Below the pieces are notes generated by a model. That model did not search any database, was not told where the DNA came from, and saw nothing but the letters and a program-made list of their open reading frames with translations. A stretch of DNA of 64,000 nt from Limnoperna fortunei (taxonomy: Eukaryota; Mollusca; Bivalvia; Mytilida; Modiolidae). The DNA lies in assembly GCA_944474755.1 (NCBI GenBank), contig OX104117.1:37279222-37343221 (forward strand). The letters are read 5' to 3'. How positions within the stretch are numbered: the stretch's first letter is position 1; each line of letters starts with the position of its first letter. The position numbers and the translations under genes are program-made. Below are positions 51,401 through 63,400 of this stretch, in pieces.

Positions 51401-54400
51401 TTAGACACCCGTCAAGTTACTCATTGTCATGTCTAGGAAAAAGTCAAATACAGGAATTGGAAACCCTACCTTTGACAGCGAAAAGCGTATTTGAGAAATA
51501 ATTTTTTTTGCTATTAGAGAAAGAGACATCTTTATTATCAGCATATCTTATCCACTTGTGTACGCATGTGGATAGTATAGAAATGTTGAAAATAAAGCTG
51601 TATCTCTATTATAGCAAAAAAAGTTGAAAGGGACTTGTGGCATGTCTGAGAGACATCAACCTAGGTACAACAAACCCTTGTTTGAGTAGTTAAGTAGTCA
51701 ACAGCAGTGATCAGAATACCGATCGCAGGATCTAGGATAACGTATAAGTTGGAAAATGTACAGACCATACGCTGGAGCTGCTGAAATGTTGCTGTAGATG
51801 AACCGAAAGATGACAATTGGAAAGTTGTTGTCATCACGTTTGTTGTAGAGTTTGGTTTGAAGTTTGTAACGAACGTATTTTATTTTAATTTAATTATATT
51901 TGTGTCGATTTTCGTTCAGACATGATTGCAATACCCGATTTTGTGTCTGGAGCCATGGAACATTGGGGATTGATCACGTATCGAGAGGTTAATATGTTGT
52001 ATGATCCCATGGAGGCGTCAACCTCTAACTTACAGCGTGTAGCTGTAGTCATTGCGCATGAAATATCTCATCAGGTCAGTACACAATAAATATATAAATG
52101 AAGTTTCTCATTTTACCCGAAAACGATATGTCGTTTTGTTATATGTCCACGTATTTTGTATTTGGCGTCGATTGTTCGTGGCGTACATGTACTACTTTAA
52201 CGGTTTTGTTAGGCGATCTTCAAGTTATATATTTTATTTTTATCTGTTTTTTATTTAATGTTATTTAATTACAATTGTTCTGCATGCAGAAATATAATTA
52301 TGTTGCATATAAATGAAGGGGCCTCGGTGGCCGAGTGGTCAAGGTAGTTCGTCTTCTATTGATCACGTGGTCTGTCAACACTGAGATTGCGGGTTCGATT
52401 CTCACTGCAGGCAGGGTGTACTCGACTCCAATCTTAATTGACAAGGATTGCCAGTTTTCCTACCGCAGGTCGGGGGTTTTCTCCGGGTACTCCGGCTTCC
52501 TCCCCCAATAAAAACTGGACGCCATGATATAGCTGAAAAATTGCTGAAAGTGGCGTTAAACACCATCAAACAAACAAACAAACATATAAATGAAATATAA
52601 AGTCAGTTTTGGTTGCTTTAATTGTGTTTAACGCCACTATCAGTAACATGTTATCATGGCGTCCATTTGTTTAGAGTACCCAGTCAAAACCTTCGACCTT
52701 CGGTAGGAAAACTGGCATTCGTTCAAAAGGTCAAAGTTTTGTTTTAGTTGTATACATATTGATTGATAAAGATCAATGCATTGCAAGTTGTTGAAAGTAA
52801 ATAAACTACGACACCGTAAAAGTAGTTTTCACACACACAAGGTACTAGTATATACAAATTTTAATACAATCTTATGTTCAGACAATTTTCTATTTTTTTT
52901 CTAACTTTAGTGGTTTGGAAACATTGTAACCATGGATTGGTGGGACGACCTTTGGCTTAACGAAGGTTTTGCTAGTTTTATTGAATATCTTGGTGTGGCC
53001 ACTTTTCGGCCGTCTTGGAAAATGGTAGGTCTGTTCAATATAAAAGTTACTATAAGTTTATTAAAATATTTCGAGTTAAACTGTAACTTCCTGTATTGGA
53101 GAATATACATGATCACGATATATAAATCATATTTAACAATGGTTTGTTTTTGTTTGCTTGAATGATGTTTAACGCAACTTTCAATCGAGGACCCCTGTTT
53201 TACAATGTTAAATCCAAATCGTTATAATATTAATTTTGACTAAAGAGTAAGTAATTGAATTTCTAAACTTCCAGGGAGCGAGATTTCAGCTATATTCAGA
53301 ACAAAATTAAGTTAACACTAAAACATCTGGGATAATGATGGACCAAGAGGAAATAATTTCAACTCTCACTTTACGCCTGATGTAGCGGCTAAAATAAGCC
53401 TATATCCCGAAATCAACAACAAGGGTCTTAGTGTGGCACTCTCCCATTACGTCACCGATTGCAGTCCGCGGCCAACCTTTTCGCATTAAGACAGTACAAC
53501 CACCCAACGAGAGGGCCTCCAATATCCGCCACCTGAGGACGTGCTAAACAGTTCTGTCGGTCGAGCAATGGGAGCCCTTCCAGTATGGTCTCAGTGTTTT
53601 TACCAACGAAACAACTGTTAGATACTTATATTACGTGTATATTGAGAACAACTACCAATGTAGTCTTGTTTGAGGTTTAACGCCATTTTCAGCAATTTTT
53701 CAGCTATATCATTGCGTCCAGCTTTATTGGAGGAAGAAGCTGGTGGACAATAGAGTCGAGTACATCTTGTCCGTAGTCGGGCTTGATCTCCCTACCCGAG
53801 TCTTGTACAAGCAATAAGACATTTATTATTTTATACTTTCAGATAGAACAGTTTTCTACAACGGATGCTCTACCTGTTATGATAACAGATTCCCAAGTGT
53901 CGTCACATCCAATAGTTGTAAATGTTCAGAATCCGAACCAAATAAATGAAGTGTTTGACAGCATATCATACAGCAAGGTATGGAACTTTGTTTATCATTA
54001 AACAAAGACAGTATACGAGATTGAGATTTTTCAGTTACAGTTTTAGTTTGTAGTGCGCAACTGACGTACACTATAAATTGTTTTAAAATAATATTTGCAG
54101 TTGTTTTGAACCTAAAAAAGGTATATTTTACGCTTAATTTCGCATAAACTTAGTTAATGAATTTCAAGTAGTACCGTCTGCTACTCATTATTTGTTATTG
54201 ACTTTAAAAGTTAGGTGTGTAAGTAATAACTTCTTGATACGACTTTTTTAACTATCAGTACGCCATGATACACGTTTGATAAATATACCTTATGCTGAGT
54301 AAAAATCAACATTATTAATGTATGCTTATAATATGCTCTTCAAATATCATCAACAACATTTGTCAAGTTTGAAAAATAATATTTCCAAATGGATGTCATG

Positions 54401-57400
54401 ACAATCGATACTAAGTGACCTGCACCGTATTTTTGTCCGTATGAAGCATAACTATTTATGAGCCATGGCAGAACACAGCTTGCTAAACACTGGGTGTTCT
54501 CAAAAAAAATTAGTATATCTTAAACAGTTTACGTCGTTATTTCGTAGTGTTTTCGAAAATCGAAAAGAAAATTCTAAAACCATATAAAATTCGTCTAAAA
54601 GACTCCTGTTGTAATTTCATGGTTGGTAACCTACGGCTAATTTCATTAAGATGTTCACACATTCTCTCTAGTAGTTTCGTTTATACCAGATTCTTTGTTT
54701 TCAATTAGCTGTTCAGTTTGTTTTTAACAGATTGCTGCATATTTCTACCGATTTTTGAAAATTATCTTTTTTAATCGTGTCCACATTTTTTACATCCATA
54801 AAGAGCTGGACGTTGTGAATGGGTTATTAGTTATTTTTTTGTTGAATTTTCACGAAAACGAAGATATTGCTACAAATGAATCCACGACCGATAAAGTGAT
54901 AAAGTTAAGGATCACAGAAGGAGATATATTCGTACATTTTCATAAAATATCAAAGGTATTTGTACGAGCCTTAGAAACAGTTTGAAATGCGAGACTCTAT
55001 ACCGAGCATTTCTCCCATGTTTAGCGGCTAGTACAAATAAACTTTATATTAACTGACTATGTACAGTACTGTACGAATATTGTTTTTATTCAGAAACTAA
55101 ATCATATTTTCTGACAATGTACGAATATTGTTTTTACTCTGCAACCAGAAAATACATTTTATATTAATGAAAAACATGAAGAAAATGCACTTCTAGCCGA
55201 TTTTTGACTTGAAAATTTTCGGCGCGTGTTCGAGTGATAGCCTGACGTCCCAAAGAATTATAAGATTTGACAACATGCTGTAAACCAGAACAGAATACTA
55301 AATATTGTAAGAAGTAAGGACAAGGATACCAGGAGCTGACGTAGTTATTTGCATTTAAGGCTTGGCTTTATTGCTTCATTCGTAGGGTCCTTATTTGTAA
55401 AGTTGAAGCTGAATTACGAGATAACTGTATTGTATTTGCCGCCGTCAGTTGGTGATTTGATGGTCGAAACCCACCAGTTCTTTTGAATGACTTTACCAAG
55501 TCAGGACCATTGCTGTAGTTACTATATTTTTGTTTGTTGGTTTTGGAGTTGGCAGTTGGCGGTTTCTCGGACTTTGGTTTGGGGATTGTTTTTTTTTTAC
55601 TGTTTCATCGGTGTTCGGTATTTTGTTATTACCTTTATTTGTAGTATTCCGCATTGTGACTAACGGCATATAATGTTTCCTTTGAGGTGAATAATTATAT
55701 GGACGACGCGAGGGATTGTTATATTGACTATGGCGCTTCTACGATTGTTCTTCTTTTGACTACTAGGCGTATTTCATTGTATTAAAACAACAACATAATA
55801 ATCAATTGAAACCAGAAATGTATATTAATAAATTAATACAAGCATTGTTATTTGGTTTAATCATGTTGAAAATAATAAATAAAAAACCCAATTAATATCT
55901 CATTAATATTTTTAGGGAGCATCAGTTATTCGAATGATAGAATCTATTATGGGGAATGAGAAATTCTTTGCTGGTATTGGGGTAAGCATATTTTGTATAA
56001 TTGTAGAGATTTAGACCCATGTCATGCTTCACCGTGTGCGTCATTGGAATCTCCCTGTTTATCCGCAATTCCTTGAATAATAATCAAAACTTCATTAACT
56101 TAGTAATGTCATAAGTTAAATCACACTCATTGGTATCAACTGCTGATATGCACCAATTATTTAGTTATAATTTTAGTTTCATGATACTTTAAAATTGTGT
56201 TGCTAAATTCCTCTTTATGATAATTGAACTTATTATCAGGAGGGCGGCGATATATTTGTATTCACTTCGTTGCTAAGGATGGATAAAAGGGAAAATATTT
56301 CGAGGTACACTTAGTTACCATTAATGAACAGAATTTTGAGACAAGAATTGCAATCATTCAACTTGAGTGAAAAATCAAGAGGTATATATGAGGTTCGACA
56401 GCAAATATGCTTGGGTAATATCAAAGTTTTATGCTATAATAAATATTTTTGGTATTCCATTTACGGAATTTAATAATAAAGGGAGACCATTTTTATCATG
56501 GTACTTTGTCTTTCGTTGATAGCTCTATCGACGAGCGTAGCTTTGAAAAATCGGAAAACAGAATAAAAAGGCTATTTTCTCCGCAATTGTTCTTAACCAT
56601 AAACAGAAATTAGACCAAGCCTGCTCAAGTTCTTGATTCGAACTGCTTATGGGAGACAGCTGGAAAACGTATTACTCTGATACTATTTACTGCAATTTTT
56701 AAACAACCAACTTTTACTTGATTATAATACTGACTCTTATCTCTAACCCCTTTTAACAATGCTCGGAAGATTAACCAGTCATGCGCAATTTTCTATGAAC
56801 TGTCGATATGAAGCAAATATTTTATTTTACTCTTTCTCATGTCGCTATGATAGGAACATTTGCACTCTACAGTATACTAATACTTGAAATGTAAATTTGA
56901 GGGATTTGAAAAAAAAACAATACTGGGAGAGTTGCCAGTGCTGTCCAGCGCGTCACCAAGTGGTGGATAGGGTAGGACCTTTTGACGGTTGTCAGCTTAT
57001 AAACGTAAAGCATTACTGCAAAACATAGTGTGTAACTTGCTCAAAGATGTCTACGCACCTTCCTCAATAGAGGCCTATTTTTTTTAGATTTCGATAATGA
57101 CTAAAGGCTTAAATCTCCGTCCATATTAAATACTCCATACTTTATAGAGGTAGTCAAATTTATTTCCGTTCATCTATTGTTTGTTAACATGTTCCCGTCC
57201 TTAATATAGCTGAAATATTGCTCGCTGGATGTTAACAAACTATGCTATGTTGGTTATTTTCCACGAAGTATATCCGTGTTTAAAATTAACCATTTTCAAA
57301 AATAATTTATAAACCACTTAACTGTCATTGAACCTAATTTTACAATTATTGCTAACTGAAACGTTTTTTGCTTCGTTTTTATTTAGAAATATTTAGATGA

Positions 57401-60400
57401 CTACAAATGGTCAAACGCTAAAACAGAAGACTTGTGGAGAACGCTTGGAGTGGTATGGGTTTATTATACAATTTTTCTAATTAACTATTAGCAGGTTGAT
57501 GTTAATTTAATATTCTTTGTGTCCTTTTCAGGATGCAAAAATCATTTCCTTGCAGAAACACCGTAAATGAGCTTCACTCTTTCTTATGCTAAATTAATAT
57601 TAAATGAACAGAATGCCTTTGAACAAATCCTTCCGCGTGATATTAGGAAAGGTTGCAAGGGCTCGACCCATCATAGAGCTGCACATTGAGTTCTAAGGTG
57701 GCGGATGGGGAGACCCTCTTGTTGGGGAGTTGATAGGTAAGCGAAAGCCCGATCGTGGACCATACTGGGTAACGTTTTACGAAAGTACCACGCTCCTTGC
57801 GCAATGAGGAACTTTTTTGCAGGTTTCGAAAAAGTACGCGCATTGTATAGTCGCTACAAAATGGAAAATTAAACTCCCTATACTTTCCCCCTGGCAGTCA
57901 AAATTGTGTTTATATTGGACTACCCATTCCTCCCCACCGCCACCCCCCCCCCTATTTGTAGTGTTTTTTTTAACTATTTCACGTTTGAAATATGGCTAAA
58001 GTACTGCGTGCTTGACTTAAAGCAATAACAGCATCAACAATTCCTTGAATCCTTTACCCACCAACACATTTTTGTTTACTATTCGTTAATACCCGCTGAG
58101 ATACTAATTTAAGCATTTGGAATATCCGAATAGCTTCAGTAATATCGATGTTTTTCTTTGTCAAATTTCATTTAAAAATTACTAGAGTTTTACACTTAAA
58201 GAGGATGTTTTACTTCCCACTCCGAAAAAAGGCATATTGTTTCACGCTTTGTCCTTCACAGAAAGCCATTGTTTGTCCGCATAACTCATCATGCCAACTT
58301 TGACATAATGCAGAATGTCAATACATACACTATGTTTTGCATAGTCTGAGTATTGTTTGTTAAATTTTTAAATTATTCAATTATTATATCATAAAAACAA
58401 GATGATAGAGTACGCATTCTTCTGACATATATTTAATGTCAACTATATCTTCACTTCATGATGAGATTTATTCCGGCCTGGTTTGTTTTACTTCTCTTAC
58501 AAGTTTATAAGGTAGAACTTGATCACTTATTTGATTTTCTTCACATCTGCCACAAATGACTAGTTGTCGATAGACTCATTTTATGCAATTATGCCGTCAT
58601 CTGAAAAGTCCTCTTGTTTACCTGGGACAATACTGGGAGGGTTCCCAGTACTCAACCCACAGACCTACCCAGCGCTTCCCCGAGTTGAGGATAAGGGAGA
58701 CTCTCCCGTTGGGTAGTTGTCAGGTCATAATACGGAAAGCCTGGCCGCTGACCATAATGGGTGACGTGTTTGGAGAGTGATAAAAAGGCTAAATTCTCAG
58801 CCCCTACCAAATAGGCAATATTTTCCCAAGGCAGTCAAAATTGTGCTCCCTGTGTCCAACCCCTTTTTCCGTTGATTTATGTTTTGTTAACTTGTGCTAA
58901 TCCTGAAAATAGTTGAAATACTGATCGGTGGACGTAACGCCAACATCCATTTATCAACCTACTGTTAACCATTGTCAATACATAATGAAGTAAAAATGCA
59001 TTTTTGATTACTTGTGTGGGATACATATTAGACCCTACCGCAGGTTTGGGGTTTTCTCCGGGTACTCCGGCTTCCTCCCCCAATAAAAACTGGACGCCAT
59101 GATATAGCTGAAAAAATTGCTGAAAGTGGCGTTACACACCATCAAACAAACAAACAAACACATTAGACCACACGATATTAACTGTCAAGATGTGTTCCGA
59201 AATATGTTAATGTACTCAGCGTCTGACAATGTAATCAAAACACAATTAATTTTTGTATAATTAGCATCCACATTTTTACCTCCCCTTATTTCTGTTTTTG
59301 TTTGAAATGGGTTTATGGCCAGCCAGTTATTTTTCTACTATAGCATAGCCTCTTGTTTTATTAACGGAGAAGGCCGGAGTACCCTGTGAAAAACCACGAT
59401 CTTTGACAGAAAAACAGGCGATTCTTGTCAATTACGGCTGAAGTCGACAATACCCTGCCCGCAGTAAGGCGCGAACTCGTAACCTAAGAGTTCACATGCC
59501 AGTGATCAATTGTAGATGAATATCTAACTTAACCACAGGGTGGCCGAGTGATTAAGGTAGTTCGTCTACTATTGATCACATGATCTATCAACACTTTCAG
59601 ATTGCGGGTTCGAGTCTCACTGTAGGTAGGGTGCGCTCGACTCTTAAATTGACAAGAATTGCCAGTTTTCCTACCGAAGGTCGTGGGTTTTCTCCAGTAC
59701 GCTTGGTTCCTCCCCAATTAAAACTGGGCGCCAAGATATATCTGCAAAAATTGCCGACAGTGGCGTTAAACAACAACCATTGGGCCATCGAGGATCCCCT
59801 GTTAACTTTGCCAACCTTGAGTAATAAAGTCGAAAATGAAAAAAAATAAATTATCCTTCATAACAAATCATATCTTTCAGAATCAACTAGTAGTATTCAG
59901 CATCACTCTTTAGTTTGCAACAGTATATACCTAAGCGTATCACTGGCATTATACTTGTCTAGTTCAATTTGGCTTTTCCAATGTCAAGATAGATGGACAA
60001 GTGCTTACCTATATTTCAGGTTACAAATAGTTTTACTAACATTGACTTACAAACTGTTGCTTTTACGAAAAATAAGTAAAACAAAGAAAATTTATAGACA
60101 TTTATTATTTTTTCTTTAATAAGTCCGAAGACTAACAGATTTGTCCGTTGTTAAATGAACGTACTTGAACTAAAGTTATTAAACATTTAGGTACAGCCTA
60201 ACCTAACAGTCACAGATGTCATGGATACTTGGACTAGACAAATGGGTTTCCCATATATAAACATAACGATTGTAAATTACGGAGCAACAACCAAATTTAA
60301 AGCAGTACAGAAACGATTTCTGGCTGACAAATCTACTACTTATAATGACACGGATTCTCCATTTCAGTAAGTTATTGACATTTCATTAATTATACAACCC

Positions 60401-63400
60401 TAATTTTAAGTTGGTTAATTAACGCTTCGTTACCCCTTCATATCGTTTGCATAAAGGTATGATGACAATACCACCGCTTTCTTCAGGTGAAATTATTTAT
60501 GTTCCAATTTGCATCCTTATTCTTCTTTAAAATATATGCAATATTACAAAACCCCACATACCCTCACCGTGTACATAACAATTCTCGTACATACCTGGTA
60601 GACTAACTCAGAAAGTTCAGATAACGTGTTGTGTGATACCTTTTTTAAGTCGGCTCTTGCAGAGACACGTACAATTCTGTAGAAAGTTAATGATAGAACT
60701 CGTTTTCAATGATACAAAGCAAGTAGTGTTTGCTGTCCCTATAATTATTGCAAGTGTTTCATATTTCTATCTCACACTACTAGGAACTTGAACTTTTACA
60801 TGACTCTAATTGGTTTGTTTGTTTGAATAGTGTTTAACGCCACTTTCGGCAATTTTTCAGCTATATCAAGCCGTTCAGTTTTTATTGGCGGAGAAAGCCG
60901 AAGTACCCAGAGAAAACCCCCGACCTGCGGTAGGAAAACTTGCAATCTTTGTCAGTTAAGATTGGAGTTTGCGCACCCTGCCCGCAGTGAGACTTGAACC
61001 AGCAACCTCAGTGTGGACAGACCACATTATCAATAGTAGACGAACTAACTTAACGACTTGACCAATAATAAACACCAGTCAAACACACAATTTAGACTAT
61101 TCTGATGCTTTAATCTTTGTATAAAATAACAATTTCATATTTTACTATAATCACCAGTTATAGATGGCACGTGTATTTAGATTATCTTACAAACAGTGGT
61201 AAGGTCGGACATGCGTGGTTGAACAGGGCAGATGGTGAGTATACGTGTACATATTTCTTTTACTTATATAAGACAATTTTTTAAATAACATTTTATATAA
61301 GCCTTCTTTAATGATGTATTCATGGTTCTGATTAAATAACAAACATTCCTTAACAGCGTTTTTCTACGCATTCGTTCTTTTAATTTTCATACATATTTTT
61401 GAACAAGTTTATAATACTCAATTTGAAAAAAATAGTAAATCTCAGTACTGTAATATACGTTTCTTTGTTAAAAAAACAAATAACAAGTTAATACAAAGAC
61501 TCGCAATCCGAAAAGACAATGTACAGACAAGACTGAAAATAAAGACACGTGAACTCCTCTGAAACCAGGTGCTCCGGAAGGGAAAGAATATCCTGGGTCA
61601 TTAACGATACCCATCGTGTTCTCTTCAATTATACTTGTATAAAGAGTTTTTCCAGTTCATATAAATTTTACAAGTTTAAAATCTTGATATTCAGCTTTTG
61701 ATTTATTTGTTCATCATAGAAATCACGTTCGATGTTCCATCTAATATAACAAATGGTTGGATTAAATTCAATGTTAACCAAACCGGATTTTATCGAGTTT
61801 TGTACCCAGACGAAATGTGGATGTCTTTGGCAAAGCAACTACAACTTGATTCTACAGTATGTTAATTGTTTGTTAAACTACTGTAGCAGAAAAAAGTAGG
61901 AAATCATAAAAATTAAAACACCACTTGGCTTACTACAATGTATTCTCGTAGTATGTAGCATATAATCAACTGTTAATAACTAAATATTGTCGCAGTAAAT
62001 ATATTTGCTTTAGTATCTAATATGCAATATCAGAGTTAGCCCTGGGGTCAGTTGCAGCTATTTTAATTCGCCGGTTTTTCCATACATACAGTTAGTCAAA
62101 CACTTCGTGATGTTACTAAGTTTCAAACCTTTCATAGAAATTTTGATGCAAAAACAAAAAAAAAACTCATAAATAAAATATTTGTAGAGTTATTCAGTGT
62201 CGTCTTGCCTTAATTGTAATAGCTTTTAAAATGTGTTCTGTAAACAACAGCCACACCAACAACAAGCATTCGCCATCGCTGGAAAAGCATGAACGAGAAA
62301 CAAACAACATAACTTATTTTTAATTGGCTCTCTCAATAAATATGCATGTTCAGTTTATTGGTGTTTGTTCCTTATTTATATCTTGTAGCAAACAATATTT
62401 ATAGGTTATGGCAGATGTTGAAAAATCAGGTTTAATTGACGACGCCTTCAACCTGGCACGTGGGGGTTACCTCAACTATGCAAAGGCGCTGGAATTGACG
62501 TTATATCTAGACAAAGAGCTGGACCATTTGCCGTGGTATAGTGCTTCGTCAACACTCTCATATATCACAGATATGTTTGAAATTGGTGGAGACTTTTCAA
62601 ACCTTAGAGTAGGTAGTTGAGTATATTTTTGATTTAGCCTATTCTGACGTTCTTAGGATTATGTTTAAGATAAATAACAGGTTATGTTTTTTCTTACATA
62701 TTGTGAAGTTGCTCATGATTTATTTTGCCAAAAATCTTTTTCTGATATTTTCTAGTATGCTATCGACAAAAGTTTGAATACAATTTGCATGTTTTAAGCA
62801 ACAGGCACATAAAAGTGTAAATTAACCACACAGTGCAGGTTAAGTTGACGTTTTTAATCATTTAACTTTTAAAGCTAATAATTTTATTTCATATATTTAC
62901 AGAAATATATACTGAGTAAGGTTCGGCCAGTGATGCATAATATTGGTTGGAATGATACTGGAGACCACTTGGAAAAGTAAGGCATCCTTTTAAGTTACAT
63001 GTAGCAATACAAACTATATGTTCTATTGTTGGGGATTATTCTAACGGTATTTGTTTGGTAGGCATGTTTTCGTCCTTGTTGTTCTTGGCGCTTTGTGGTA
63101 GACTCATTTACTAATGATCAACGACGTGTCAAAACTGATGCTGTGATTTTGAGGCTGACTTCTGGCAGGGTGTGAACAACACCAACCTTAATTTACAAGT
63201 ATTGCCAGTTTTCCAGATTTTACCATGTATTCGAATTATTCCCTAATAAAAGCTGGACGCCATGGTATAATGAACAGTCGCTGAAAGTAGCGTTTGACCA
63301 TATTCACACAAGCAAACGTTCTTTGATATTTGGGGATATATTTTCTAAGATCATAAAATGCTTCAAATTGTAAATTAATTTCATTAGGTAATAAATGTAT

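Noticed and set aside
57531..57567. Possible extra exon after exon 9 (TTTTCAG followed by GATGCAAAAATC)
   Set aside because: It has a good acceptor and resembles an in-frame extension (DAKIIS…), but there is no donor before a stop (ends CACCGTAAATGA). Joining exon 9 directly to exon 10 fits the family better.
59529..59849. Overlapping frames on both strands (62-89 codons)
   Set aside because: All fall inside the plus-strand SINE at 59535-59775.
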